Origin: Acidimicrobiaceae bacterium
Lineage (GTDB): Bacteria; Actinomycetota; Acidimicrobiia; Acidimicrobiales; RAAP-2
DNA: 64,000 nt
Direction of reading: 5' to 3'
Assembly (NCBI GenBank): GCA_027315315.1
Contig: DAHUYG010000038.1
Span: 16,074-80,073 of the forward strand
Notes under the pieces: model-generated
What the model was told of the DNA's origin: nothing
Databases searched by the model: none
Seen by the model: the letters and a program-made list of their open reading frames with translations, nothing else
Program-made: the position numbers and the translations under genes
In this document: one piece after another, positions 9,844 to 20,030 of the stretch
Layout: each line of letters begins with the position of its first letter
How positions within the stretch are numbered: position 1 is the first letter of the stretch

Positions 9844-10500
9844 TCAGATGCCGCCCATGCGCAGGTAGGTCCGGGCCTTGTAGCGGATGTTCACCGCGAT
9901 GCACACCGCCGTGAAGGCCTCGATCGCCTGGGCCTGGGTGAGCCGTCCGGCGTCGAGCGCCCGGAGCCCCTCGATCGACTCGACGAGCGCCATGGTCGCC
10001 TCGCGCGCCTCGGCGTCGTCGGCGCAGACGAGCACGTCGGCCATGAGCCCCTCGTCGAGGTTGGCCAGGTCCTCGGCCGGGAGGTGGTGGAAGGCCCCGG
10101 CGATCTTGGCGCCCGGCAGCGCGGCCTGGAGCGTGCCGGCGAAGGAACCCCGGGCGAGCTGGACCGCCTGGACGCCGTGGCCCACCCGGACGAGCGCCGA
10201 GACCATCGATACGACGACCTTGCCGCCGAGACGGTCGCGCAGCGGCTGGACCGTGCCGAGCGCCCCCTCCCAGGGGGTCGCCACCACCACGAGGTCGGCC
10301 TCCGCCGCCGCGACGTTGGCGTCGCCCCGGACGACCAGCCCCCGGCCGGGCCACGCGGCGAGCAGCTCCGCCGCCACCCCCTCGGCCCGTGCCTTGTCGC
10401 GTGAGCCGAGCGTGACCTCGATGCCGGCCGCCGCCAGGCGGCACCCGAGGCCCCGGCCGGCGGGTCCGGTGCCCCCGAGGATGCCGACGTGCATGGCCAT
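9844..10500 (-). CDS. npdG: F420-dependent NADP oxidoreductase
   Basis: MHVGILGGTGPAGRGLGCRLAAAGIEVTLGSRD Rossmann motif; VVSMVSALVRVG; AFHHLPAEDL. Confidence 0.87.
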   Translation of the reverse strand: MAMHVGILGGTGPAGRGLGCRLAAAGIEVTLGSRDKARAEGVAAELLAAWPGRGLVVRGDANVAAAEADLVVVATPWEGALGTVQPLRDRLGGKVVVSMVSALVRVGHGVQAVQLARGSFAGTLQAALPGAKIAGAFHHLPAEDLANLDEGLMADVLVCADDAEAREATMALVESIEGLRALDAGRLTQAQAIEAFTAVCIAVNIRYKARTYLRMGGI

Positions 10501-10593
10501 ACCTTTCCACAGCGCGCCGGTCGGCCCGAAGACGCCTCGGACCGGGCCAGGCACACCGGGGCGCCCCAGGGGGGCCGAAGTATCGTGGCGACG

Positions 10594-11376
10594 ATGGGCA
10601 TCGTGGAGGGCAAGCGGATCCTCGTCACCGGGGTCCTGACCGAGGAGTCGCTCGCCTTTGCCGTGGCGCGCCTCGCGATCGAGGAGGGCGCCGAGGTCGT
10701 GCTCTCGGGCCACGGCCGGGCGCTGCGGATCACCGAGCGCGTGGCGCGCAAGCTTCCCGTCACCCCCGAGGTGCTCGAGGTCGACGTCGCGCTCCCCGAG
10801 CAGCTGGCGGCGGCGGCGGCCCGGCTCGCCCAGCGCTGGGACCGCCTCGACGGGCTGCTCCACGCCATCGGCTACGCCCCGCCCGAGGCGCTCGGCCGGG
10901 GCATGTTCGCGGCTGACTGGGAGGCGGTCGCCACCTCGCTCAACGTCTCGGCGTACTCGCTCAAGGCCCTCGTCGAGCACTTCGGCCCGCTCCTCGAGGC
11001 GGCCGGCAGATCGGGGGGCGCCTCGGTGGTCGGGCTCGACTTCGACGCCACGGTCGCCTGGCCGCTCTACGACTGGATGGGGGTGGCCAAGGCCGCGCTT
11101 GAGTCCCTGGCGCGCTATCTCGCCCGGGACCTCGGCGGGCAGGGCATCCGGGTGAACCTGGTCGCTGCGGGCCCGGTGCGCACGATGGCTGCCAAGTCCA
11201 TCCCGGGGTTCGGCGCCTTCGAGGACACCTGGAAGGAGCGCGCCCCGCTCGGGTGGGACGTCACCGACAGCGAGCCGGTGGCCAGGGCCTGTGTGGCCCT
11301 GTTCTCGGACTGGTTCCCGGCCACCACCGGGGAGATCGTCCACGTCGACGGGGGCGCGCACGCCCTCGGGGCGTGA
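10594..11376 (+). CDS. fabI: Enoyl-ACP reductase (FabI/InhA type)
   Basis: MGIVEGKRILVTGVLTEESLAFAVARLAIEEGAEVVLSG; DWMGVAKAALES; ATG at 10594. Confidence 0.92.
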   Translation: MGIVEGKRILVTGVLTEESLAFAVARLAIEEGAEVVLSGHGRALRITERVARKLPVTPEVLEVDVALPEQLAAAAARLAQRWDRLDGLLHAIGYAPPEALGRGMFAADWEAVATSLNVSAYSLKALVEHFGPLLEAAGRSGGASVVGLDFDATVAWPLYDWMGVAKAALESLARYLARDLGGQGIRVNLVAAGPVRTMAAKSIPGFGAFEDTWKERAPLGWDVTDSEPVARACVALFSDWFPATTGEIVHVDGGAHALGA

Positions 11377-11380
11377 GCGT

Positions 11381-12403
11381 TCAGCCCCGGCCCTCGATCG
11401 CCTCGATCAAGGCGGCCCGCTGGGTCGCCCAGCGCTCGAGCTGGCGCCGTCGGGCATGGGCCGCGCCAGCCGCCGTCGCCTCGTAGTCGCGCTCGAGGTC
11501 GAGCAGGGCCCGGGCAACACCGGGGCCGTCGTTGATCGCGAGGCGCGCATGGGCGAAGAGCCGCCGGGCGACCGGCCAGTCGCTCACGACGAGCGGGCGA
11601 CCGGCGTAGACGGCCTCGTATGCGGCCCGCATCACCGAGGTGGGCTCGGTCGTGAGGGTGACGACGACGTCGGCGTTGCGCAGCGCCGCCCGGTACGCAT
11701 CGGCGTCGAGGTAGCCGACGAACTCGACGTTGGGCCCGGCCGAGCGACGGAGCCGCTCGGGGCAGCGGGCCGGGTCACCGGTCAAGAGGAAGTCACACGA
11801 CGGGGCCATCGCGGCGGCCGCGAACACCGCCTCGACGGGCTCGTCGGGCCCGAACCGGCCGACCACGAGCGCCCGGAGCCGCCCGTGGCGCGCGCCGGGC
11901 GAGCACACCCAGTGCGCCGGCGCCTCGTGGACGACAAGGGGGGTCCCGCCCCAGCCGCGGACGACCCCCGACCAGTGCTCCTCGGTGACGAGCACGGCGT
12001 CCACGCGGGCCGCCAGCCAGCGGTGGAGGAACTGGAGGCGCGCCGCGACCCGGTCGCCCTGGGCGCCGAAGCCGCCCGGATGGCTGTCCATGATCACCCG
12101 GGCGCCGACCACCCTGGCGCAGGCGTAGGCGACGAGCGGGGCGAAGACCGGCGGGTTGGTCACGATGACCACCTCGGGACGCCGGGTGAGGACGAGGGCC
12201 GCGGTGCGGATCGCCGAGAGCGCCCAGCGCACGAGCACCGGCGGACGCCGGCCGCCCGGCGGGAAGAAGCACACGGCCTCCCCGCCGACCTCGGCCGCGA
12301 TCTCCTTGGAGCGTCCGGGGACCGCACCCCAGGCCACGAACGCGACCTTGGTCCGGCGCGTCGAGGATGGCTCGGTGCTCGGCGCGTCGAGGACCCGGGT
12401 CAT
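11381..12403 (-). CDS. Glycosyltransferase (GT4-like)
   Basis: DSHPGGFGAQGDR, LVVGRFGPDEP, VVTLTTEPTSVMRAAYEAVYAGRPLVVSD. Confidence 0.7.
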   Translation of the reverse strand: MTRVLDAPSTEPSSTRRTKVAFVAWGAVPGRSKEIAAEVGGEAVCFFPPGGRRPPVLVRWALSAIRTAALVLTRRPEVVIVTNPPVFAPLVAYACARVVGARVIMDSHPGGFGAQGDRVAARLQFLHRWLAARVDAVLVTEEHWSGVVRGWGGTPLVVHEAPAHWVCSPGARHGRLRALVVGRFGPDEPVEAVFAAAAMAPSCDFLLTGDPARCPERLRRSAGPNVEFVGYLDADAYRAALRNADVVVTLTTEPTSVMRAAYEAVYAGRPLVVSDWPVARRLFAHARLAINDGPGVARALLDLERDYEATAAGAAHARRRQLERWATQRAALIEAIEGRG

Positions 12404-12404
12404 C

Positions 12405-13367
12405 TCAGTTCACCCCGAGGACGAAGGGCGACGCGTGGTCGTTCAGGACCACGCTCCGGCGGGCCGCCTCGGCGAGCACGTCCGCGTTCAGGCCCGGCGG
12501 GTCACAACCGATGGCGAGGCCGGCCCGGGTGAGCAGGTCGGCGATTTGGCGCTGGTGGTCGTCGACGTGCTCGCGATGGGCCCGCTCGCGCGGCACGAGG
12601 ATGGGGCACTTCCCGGCCTGCATCGCGAGGATCGCCGAGCCGACGCCGGCGTGGGAGATCACGACGTCGGCCCGCCGCATGGCACCCAACAGGTCCTCGG
12701 TCGCCATGACCGGGACCGCCGCGATGTCGCGGTCGGTGAGGTCGGTCGAGCCGGTCTGCCAGAGGATCTCGGCCCCCTCGGGCGCGACCCGGCGCAGCGC
12801 GTCGATGAGCCGCCCGAAGCCATAACCGTTCACCCCGACGGTGACCACGATCCGGCGCACCGGGCCCTCGGGGAGCCTCGAGGGCGCGAAGCCGTCGAAC
12901 ACCGAGCCGCGGTAGGCCCAGTGCTGGCGGCCCCAGTCGTACTGGCCGTAGCGGTGCACGCCGGGCACGCGCTCGAGGATGCGGGCGGTGAGCGAGGGCC
13001 CGCTGACCCGGGCCGCGCTCTCGATGAAGTGACAGGACATGCCGAGGGCGCGGCCGATGGTGAGGAACGGGACGGCCGGCATCGACCCGGTCGACACGAC
13101 GTGGTCGAAGCGGCGCCGGTGCAGGATCCCGAGCGCGCGCCTCGCGGTCGTGGCCGTCGCCCTCGCGTCGTGGGGCGCCGCCTTCGGGATGAAGATCCGC
13201 TCCTCGTCCCCGAGGAGCACCCGGCTCTGGGGCGTGTCGGCGGTGACCCAGGTCACCTCGTTCGAAATCCCGACCAGGCGTGGTCGCAACATGTGGAGCT
13301 CGTCGAGGTGCCCGCCGGCACCGGCCACCAGGAGCGTCGGCATGTCAACGTTGTCCCACTCGGCCAT
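12405..13367 (-). CDS. GT28-like glycosyltransferase combining Alg14-like N-half and Alg13/MurG-like C-half
   Basis: MPTLLVAGAGGHLDELHMLRPRL (Alg14-like) and VVISHAGVGSAILAMQAGKCPILVPRERAHREHVDDHQ (MurG/Alg13-like); start trimmed to MAEWDNVDM (13367). Confidence 0.75.
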   Translation of the reverse strand: MAEWDNVDMPTLLVAGAGGHLDELHMLRPRLVGISNEVTWVTADTPQSRVLLGDEERIFIPKAAPHDARATATTARRALGILHRRRFDHVVSTGSMPAVPFLTIGRALGMSCHFIESAARVSGPSLTARILERVPGVHRYGQYDWGRQHWAYRGSVFDGFAPSRLPEGPVRRIVVTVGVNGYGFGRLIDALRRVAPEGAEILWQTGSTDLTDRDIAAVPVMATEDLLGAMRRADVVISHAGVGSAILAMQAGKCPILVPRERAHREHVDDHQRQIADLLTRAGLAIGCDPPGLNADVLAEAARRSVVLNDHASPFVLGVN

Positions 13368-13440
13368 CTCGCCCGCGTCCCCCCTCGGCCGACGTTTGCC
13401 CTGAGACACGCCCGGGACGGGCCCCCAGCACACTTGGGTC

Positions 13441-14598
13441 ATGGCCCTCGCACGCCTCATGCCCCTTGACCAGGTCGTTCTCGACCGCGAGGCGGAAGCT
13501 GCGCCGGGCCCCGCGCGCTCGGTCCCCCAACCCCGGGTCGCCCTGGTCCACCTCGGCAACCGGGCGGCGCTCGGCACGACCCGGCGGGTCGAGGTCTGGC
13601 GCGAGCTCCTCGCGGCGGCGGGCATGGCCGTGGTGGAGGTGAACCTCCTCGCGGCGCACCGCCGGCTGATCCCCTCGCCGGTCGCGCTCGGGGCCTCGAT
13701 CAGCGGCCGGGTCGTCCCCGAGTCCTCGACCTGGTCGGTCGGGACCGCCGGGCGGACCATCGAGGCGCTCGGGCCCGACGCCGCCCTCTTCGTCACCCCC
13801 CGCGCCTTCCACCCCCGGCTGGCCGAGCTCGTCCCGCGGGCGGTGCTCGACTTCCAGGACCGGTTCAGCGCGAGCTACCGGGGACGGGCCGCCGTCGACG
13901 GCCGGCCCGTCGCCTCTTCGCTCTGGCGCACCCTCGCATGGGCGGTCGAGCGCTTCGAGCGCCGGGACCACGGGGTGCGGACCGTCACCGCCGGGTGGGC
14001 CGAGGCCGAGCACTTCGGCGCCACCTGGGTGCCGAACACCGTCCCCTGCCTCGCCGCCGGGCCCCTCGACGACCACGCCGACGCCCCGTTTGATCTCGTC
14101 TTCTTCGGCAAGCTGAGCGCGCTGCCCAACGTCGACGCGCTGCGCACGGTGGCCCGGCTCTGGCCCCTGCTGGCGGCCGAGGTCCCCGGGGTCAGCCTCC
14201 TCGTCGCCGGCAACGATCCGAGCGACGAGGTCCGGGCGCTCGCCTCGGAGCACGGCTGGGTGCTCGAGGAGGACTTCTCCGACGTGGCCACGCTGTGCGC
14301 CCGGGCGAGGGTCGCGCTGGCGCCGCTCCGCCACGCAAACGGCATCCAGAACAAGCTGCTCGAGGCGGCTGCGGTCGGGATCCCACAGGTGGTCTCGCCC
14401 CAGGCCCTCGGGGGCACCGAGCCCGGGTTCCCGGCCATCGTCGCCGCGACCGAGAAGGCGACGGTCGAGGCGATCGCCGGCCTGCTCGCGCACCCGGGCC
14501 GGCGCCTGCAACTGGCCCGCGCGGCGCGCGACCACGTCGCGAGCCACTACGGCGTCGAGCGGTGGGCCCCGGTGTCCCGGGCGCTCCTGAGCGACTGA
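13441..14598 (+). CDS. Glycosyltransferase (GT4-like)
   Basis: DLVFFGKLSALPNVDALR...LLVAGNDPSDEVRALA...RHANGIQNKLLEAAAVGIPQVVSP. Confidence 0.8.
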   Translation: MALARLMPLDQVVLDREAEAAPGPARSVPQPRVALVHLGNRAALGTTRRVEVWRELLAAAGMAVVEVNLLAAHRRLIPSPVALGASISGRVVPESSTWSVGTAGRTIEALGPDAALFVTPRAFHPRLAELVPRAVLDFQDRFSASYRGRAAVDGRPVASSLWRTLAWAVERFERRDHGVRTVTAGWAEAEHFGATWVPNTVPCLAAGPLDDHADAPFDLVFFGKLSALPNVDALRTVARLWPLLAAEVPGVSLLVAGNDPSDEVRALASEHGWVLEEDFSDVATLCARARVALAPLRHANGIQNKLLEAAAVGIPQVVSPQALGGTEPGFPAIVAATEKATVEAIAGLLAHPGRRLQLARAARDHVASHYGVERWAPVSRALLSD

Positions 14599-14625
14599 GC
14601 CACCGAGCCGAGATCCGGCGCCGGC

Positions 14626-16512
14626 TCAGCGCAGCGTGCGCCCGATCACCTCAGCCAGCGCGCTGCCCCCCTCCGCGCCGCCCAGCGCGCCGAGCGCCGC
14701 GTAGCGCGCCCCCATCGCCCCGGCCACGGCCCGCGCCGCACCGAGTGGGCGCACCGAGGACTCGCAGTCGACCACGAGCGCGTCGAGGCCCGCCACGCGG
14801 CACGCCCGGGCGGCCTCGAGCGCGGCCTCGAGCGGGTCGGCACCCCCCGGCGCCCAGGTCGCCCGGCCGTCGGTCACGAGGACGACGACGGGGTGCCCGC
14901 CGTGTCGGCGCTCGTCCATGGCGAGCGCCCGCGCCCGGTCGATCCCGGCTGCGAGCGGGGTGCGGCCGCCCGTGTGGACCTCCCCCAACCGGGCCAGCGC
15001 GACCTCGGTGCTCGAGGTGGGCCGCAGCACGACCGTCGCCTCCTCGCCGCGATAGGTGAGGAGCGCGACCCGGTCGCGTCGCTGATAGGCGTCGGCCACC
15101 AGGGTGAGCACGGCGGCCCGGGCGGCCGCCACCCGCTCGTCGGCCCCCATCGACCCCGACGCGTCGAGGGCCAGGATCACCACGTGCTCGCCGCGGTGCT
15201 CGCGCCTCGCGCTGCGCAGATCCTCCTCCTCGATGCGCAACGGCAGCGCCCCCGAGGTCCGCACCGCCGTCGCCCGGAGCGAGGCCGGGACCGAGACCGG
15301 ACCCGAGGCCGCGCCGCGCGGCTCGACCCCGACCACCCTGCCGCGTCCCTCCGTCCGAGCGCCGCGGTCGCGGCGCCGGCCGGCCCGGGCGCCCGCCCCC
15401 CGGCTGGCCGGGTCGAGCAGGCCGCGGAGCTCGGGCACCTCGCCCTCGACCGGCTCGTGGCGACGGGGCGTCTCCTCGCCGGGGCCCGGGCTGCCACCTT
15501 CTGTCGGCCCCGGGCCCGGGCCGGACCCCGGGGCCGCCCGCTCGACCCGCGGATCGCCGGTCCCCCCCGATCTCCCGCCCGCTGCGGGCTCCTCGGGGCG
15601 CGGTGGGGCGGGCGGGTGCAGCGCCTCGGACACCACCCGGCCGAGATCGCCCGCCTCCTCGGGGCTCTGCCCGAAGGGGGTCCGGCGGCGGTGCCCGAGG
15701 GCGAGGGGGGCGACCGCCTCGACCTCGTCCTCGCTGGCCTCGGGAAGCCCCCGCCAACCGGCGAGCGCCGCGGCTGCCCGGCAGATGACGAGATCGGCCC
15801 GCAGCCCCTCGGCGCCGGCGGCGACGCAGAGCGCGGCCACCGCCTCCTCGAGCCCGGGCGACAGCGGGGCCGGCCGGACGTCGCGCAGGCGGGCCGCCAG
15901 CTCGGCCTCGGCCCGCGCCCACTCGCTCGCGAAGGCCGCCGGATCGGCGTCGAAGGCGAGCCGTCGCCGCAGCGCCTCGGCGCGCACGGCGGGGTCCTCG
16001 GGGGCCCGGACGCGCACCGACAGCCCGAAGCGGTCGAGCAGCTGGGGCCGCAGCTCGCCCTCCTCGGGGTTCATCGAGCCGACGAGGACGAACCGGCTCG
16101 CCTGCACGTGGGAGAAGCCGTCGCGCTCGACCCGGTGCGCGCCGGTGGCGGCGGCGTCCAGGAGGACGTCGACGAGGTGATCCGCGAGCAGGTTGACCTC
16201 GTCGACGTAGAGGATCCCCCCGTCGGCCGCCGCGAGCAGCCCGGGCGAGAAGCGGTGCGCGCCATCGGCCAGGATCGCGCCGACGTCGACGGAGCCGACG
16301 ACCCGGTCCTCGCTCGCGCCGAGGGGGATCTCGACGAACGGCGCGTCCGGGAGGAGCGAGGCGAGCCCGCGGGCCGCCGTCGTCTTGGCCGAGCCCTTGT
16401 CGCCGCGCAGCAGCACCCCGCCGATCGCGGGCTCGACGGCGGCGAGGACGAGCGCGCGCACGAGGTCGTCGAGCCCGACCAGGGCCGACAACGGGAAGAC
16501 CTCCTGGTTCAT
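14626..16512 (-). CDS. Magnesium-chelatase-type AAA/VWA subunit (fused ChlI/ChlD-like), putative cobaltochelatase partner of CobN
   Basis: LLRGDKGSAKTTAARGLASLLPDAPFVEIPLGASEDRVVGSVD; Pro-rich linker; VWA DASGSMGADERVAAARAAVL; next to cobN. Confidence 0.9.
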   Translation of the reverse strand: MNQEVFPLSALVGLDDLVRALVLAAVEPAIGGVLLRGDKGSAKTTAARGLASLLPDAPFVEIPLGASEDRVVGSVDVGAILADGAHRFSPGLLAAADGGILYVDEVNLLADHLVDVLLDAAATGAHRVERDGFSHVQASRFVLVGSMNPEEGELRPQLLDRFGLSVRVRAPEDPAVRAEALRRRLAFDADPAAFASEWARAEAELAARLRDVRPAPLSPGLEEAVAALCVAAGAEGLRADLVICRAAAALAGWRGLPEASEDEVEAVAPLALGHRRRTPFGQSPEEAGDLGRVVSEALHPPAPPRPEEPAAGGRSGGTGDPRVERAAPGSGPGPGPTEGGSPGPGEETPRRHEPVEGEVPELRGLLDPASRGAGARAGRRRDRGARTEGRGRVVGVEPRGAASGPVSVPASLRATAVRTSGALPLRIEEEDLRSARREHRGEHVVILALDASGSMGADERVAAARAAVLTLVADAYQRRDRVALLTYRGEEATVVLRPTSSTEVALARLGEVHTGGRTPLAAGIDRARALAMDERRHGGHPVVVLVTDGRATWAPGGADPLEAALEAARACRVAGLDALVVDCESSVRPLGAARAVAGAMGARYAALGALGGAEGGSALAEVIGRTLR

Positions 16513-19500
16513 CGCTCCTCCTCCAGTCCCTCGCCCTCCAAGATGGCGCCGCGCAGCGTGGAGAGCGACTCGGCGCTCGGCGACCAGAGCCCCCGCTCGG
16601 CCGCCTCGAGCAGCCGCTCGGCGATCGCCCGCAGCGCCCAGGGGTTGGAGTCGGCGAAGAACTTGCGTCTCGCGGCATCGCCCACGTAGGCCCGGGTCAC
16701 CCGCTCGTACATCCAGTCCTCGAGCACGCCGGCGGTGGCGTCGTAGCCGAAGAGGTAGTCGACCGTCGCCGCCATCTCGAAGGCGCCCTTGTAGCCGTGC
16801 CGCTCCATCGCCGCCAGCCACTTGGGGTTGAGCACCCGGGTGCGCACCACCCGGGCGGCCTCCTCGGCGAGCGAGCGCACCGTCGGGCGGGCCGGGTTCG
16901 ACGAGTCCCCGAACCACGCCTTGGGCTGACGCCCCGACAGGGCGCGGACCGCAGCGATCATCCCGCCGTGGTCCTGGAGGTAGTCGTCGGAGTCGAAGAT
17001 GTCGTGCTCGCGGTTGTCCTGGTTTTTGACCGCGATCTCGATCCGGGCCAGGCGGCGGGCGAACTCCTCCTCGGCCGGGCGCACCGCCCCCCCGCCGCCG
17101 TAGGCCCATCCGCCCCAGGCCACGTACACCGACGCCAGGTCCTCGTCGTCGCGCCAGTCCCCCGACTCGATGAGGGCGAGGATCCCCGACCCGTACGCGC
17201 CCGGTCGCGGCCCGAAGACCCGGGGCTCGTCGGCCCCGGCCTGGGCCACGGGGTTGTCGGGCCCCCGGTCGTCGGCGGCGAGCGCAACGGCCCGCTCGAG
17301 GAGGTCCAAGACGTGGGGGAAGGCGTCGCGGAAGAACCCCGACACCCGCACCGTCACGTCGACCCGGGGCCGGCCGAGCTCCGCCCGCTCGATGGCCTCG
17401 AGGCCGAGCACGCGCCCGCTCGACTCGTCCCACACCGGGCGAACGCCGAGGAGGGCCAGCACCTCGGCGACGTCGTCGCCACCGGTGCGCATGGCGCTCG
17501 TCCCCCAGACGACGAGGCCGACCGACTCGGGGTAGCGGCCCTCCTCGGCCAGGTGGCGCTCGACGAGCCGCTCGGCCAGCGCCGCCCCCACGTCCCAGGC
17601 GAGCCGGGAGGGCACGGCGCGGGGGTCGAGCGCGTAGAAGTTCCGCCCGGTCGGCAGCACGTTGGCCATGCCGCGGCTCGGCGCCCCGCTCGGGCCGGGC
17701 GCGACGAACCGGCCCGAGAGCGCGCCGAGGACCGCGTCGATCTCGGCGCCGGTCGCGCCGAGGGCGGGCGCGAGCCACCGGCACACCCATGCGATCGCCG
17801 GGCCCACCGGCACGCCGGCGTCCTCGATCCGCCACCCGGCCTCCTGGCAGCGGGCGAGGCGCGCCATGCACTCGGCGTCCAGGGCGTCGATGTCCCGGCG
17901 CCCGAGCCCCGAGGGCGGCCCGAGGCCGAGGTCGGCCGCCACCTCGTCGCGCAGCGAGGGGACGCTCCCCTGGGGCGAGCGCGCGATGGCCGCGACGAGG
18001 TCGAGCTCGGCCCGGCCCTCGGGGGGCCGGCCGAGGACGTGCAGGCCGCCACGGATCTGGGCGTCCTTCAGCTCGCAGAGATACCCGTCCACCTCGACCA
18101 GGACGTCGTCGAAGGCGGCGTCCTCGAAGTCGGCGGGGTCCCTCGCCGTGAGGCCGAGATCGCGGTGGATCTCGGCCGCCACGAGCGCCTCCCAGACCTG
18201 GGCCCGGATGGTGGGGAGCTTCGAGGGGTCGAGCGCGAGCAGCTCGGCGTGTCGGTCGAGGAGGGTCTCGAGCCGCGCCACGTCGTCATAGGAGTCGGCC
18301 CTCGTGAGCGGGGGCACGAGGTGGTCCACGATGACCGCGTGGGTGCGGCGCTTGGCCTGGGTCCCCTCGCCCGGGTCGTTCACGACGAAGGGGTACACGA
18401 GGGGGACGTCGCCGAGCGCGGCGTCCGGGAAGCACGCCCCCGAGAGCCCGACCCCCTTGCCCGGGAGCCACTCGAGGGTGCCGTGCTTGCCCACGTGCAC
18501 GACGGCGTGGGCCCCGAATCCCTCCGCCAGCCAGCGGTAGAAGGCGAGGTAGTGGTGGGTCGGGGGCAGGTCCGGCGAGTGGTAGACGGCGACCGGGTTC
18601 TCGCCGAAGCCCCGGGGCGGCTGCACGGCCACGACGACGTTGCCGAGGTCGAGCCCCGAGAAGACGAACTCGGCTCCCTCCCCCGACCCGACCACGCACA
18701 CCGACCCGGGGGCCTCCCCCCAGTGCGCCTCCACGGCCGCCCGCGCGCCATCGGGCAGGGCGGCGAACCAGGCGGCGTAGTCGCGCGCCCCGAGGCGACC
18801 GAGCGCCCGCTCGGGGGGCGCCGCCGCCTCGCCGTACACGAGCCCGTCGGCGAGCTCGGCCATGAGCTCGTCGCCCCCGCGCTCGAAGGCCCCCACCTCG
18901 TACCCCGCCCCCCGCAGAGCGCCGAGGAGGGCCAGGACCGACGCCGGGGTGTCGAGGCCGACCGCGTTGCCGAGGCGGCTCCGCTTGGTCGGGTAGGCCG
19001 ACAGGACGAGGGCGATGCGCCGCTCGGCGGGCGGGACCGAGGCGAGGCGGGCCATCGAGGCGGCGAGGTTCGCCACCCGGCTCACCCGGTCGGGCAGCGT
19101 CCGGTACGCGCTCACCTCGGTGCCGAGGTCCTCGCCTTGGTCGACGGCCTCCTTGAAGGAGAAGGGGACCGAGATCACCCGGCCGTCGAACTCGGGGATG
19201 GCGACCGACATCGCCACGTCGAGCGGGCCGAGCCCGAGGGGTGCGTCGCGCCAGGTGGCCGAGTCGGTCGTCGCGCAGATGCCCTGGATGACCGGCACGT
19301 CGAGGGTGGCGAGCGAGCCGGGGTCCCAGCACTCGAGCGACTCGGCCATCGACCCCGCAGCGAGCATGGTCGCGACCAGCGCGTCGCAGCCTTGGAGCAG
19401 GCCGACCGCCGGGTGGCGCTCCTCGGCGTCGCGGCCGCGCAGCGAGTAGGCGTAGACCGCCCGCGCGTTGGCCCCGGCGCGCTCGATCGCGTCGCAGAGC

Positions 19501-20030
19501 TCCTCGACGAAGCGCACGTTCCCCGCGACGAGGTGCGCCCGGTAGAAGACGACCCCGACCGTCGGGCGGCCCGGGTCGACCGGGCGATCGCCGAACACCC
19601 CGCACTCGGGGACGAGGGCCGCCGGCCGCCAGCCGTGCGCCGTGCCGAGGAGGGTGTCCGAGGCGTAGCGGATCAGCTGCTCGAGGTTGGCCGGGCCACC
19701 TTGGACGAGGTACTCGAACGCCGCCACCACCGTCTCGAGCGGCGCGCTCGAGGCCTCGGCCAGGTCCCGGTCGACGAAGGCCTCGCCGCCGAATGCGAGC
19801 AGCGGCACCGACGCCGCGGCGCAGGCCTCGACCAGCACCGAGAAGGGCTCCCAGGCGCTCCGGCCGCCGAGCAGGCGCACCAGCACCAGCTCCACGCCCG
19901 CCAGGTCCACCGGGCCGGCCAGCCGGTTCGGGTTGGCCGCCCGCAGCGGGCCGATCGCCTCGTCGAGGCCCTCGGCCACCACGCGCAGGCAGAGCAGCTC
20001 GGTGTCCGCGTTGGTGAGGACGAGGATCAT
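16509..20030 (-). CDS. cobN: Cobaltochelatase subunit CobN
   Basis: MILVLTNADTELLCLRVV start; HVGKHGTLEWLPGKGVGLSGACFPDAALGDVPLVYPFVVNDPGEGTQAKRRTHAVIVDHLVPPLTRA; VVWGTSAMRTGGDDVAEVLALLGVRPVWD. Confidence 0.96.
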   Translation of the reverse strand: MILVLTNADTELLCLRVVAEGLDEAIGPLRAANPNRLAGPVDLAGVELVLVRLLGGRSAWEPFSVLVEACAAASVPLLAFGGEAFVDRDLAEASSAPLETVVAAFEYLVQGGPANLEQLIRYASDTLLGTAHGWRPAALVPECGVFGDRPVDPGRPTVGVVFYRAHLVAGNVRFVEELCDAIERAGANARAVYAYSLRGRDAEERHPAVGLLQGCDALVATMLAAGSMAESLECWDPGSLATLDVPVIQGICATTDSATWRDAPLGLGPLDVAMSVAIPEFDGRVISVPFSFKEAVDQGEDLGTEVSAYRTLPDRVSRVANLAASMARLASVPPAERRIALVLSAYPTKRSRLGNAVGLDTPASVLALLGALRGAGYEVGAFERGGDELMAELADGLVYGEAAAPPERALGRLGARDYAAWFAALPDGARAAVEAHWGEAPGSVCVVGSGEGAEFVFSGLDLGNVVVAVQPPRGFGENPVAVYHSPDLPPTHHYLAFYRWLAEGFGAHAVVHVGKHGTLEWLPGKGVGLSGACFPDAALGDVPLVYPFVVNDPGEGTQAKRRTHAVIVDHLVPPLTRADSYDDVARLETLLDRHAELLALDPSKLPTIRAQVWEALVAAEIHRDLGLTARDPADFEDAAFDDVLVEVDGYLCELKDAQIRGGLHVLGRPPEGRAELDLVAAIARSPQGSVPSLRDEVAADLGLGPPSGLGRRDIDALDAECMARLARCQEAGWRIEDAGVPVGPAIAWVCRWLAPALGATGAEIDAVLGALSGRFVAPGPSGAPSRGMANVLPTGRNFYALDPRAVPSRLAWDVGAALAERLVERHLAEEGRYPESVGLVVWGTSAMRTGGDDVAEVLALLGVRPVWDESSGRVLGLEAIERAELGRPRVDVTVRVSGFFRDAFPHVLDLLERAVALAADDRGPDNPVAQAGADEPRVFGPRPGAYGSGILALIESGDWRDDEDLASVYVAWGGWAYGGGGAVRPAEEEFARRLARIEIAVKNQDNREHDIFDSDDYLQDHGGMIAAVRALSGRQPKAWFGDSSNPARPTVRSLAEEAARVVRTRVLNPKWLAAMERHGYKGAFEMAATVDYLFGYDATAGVLEDWMYERVTRAYVGDAARRKFFADSNPWALRAIAERLLEAAERGLWSPSAESLSTLRGAILEGEGLEEER

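Noticed and set aside
6543-9914. 1123-aa plus-strand ORF
   Set aside because: Overlaps thrS and mshC antisense; no family motifs.
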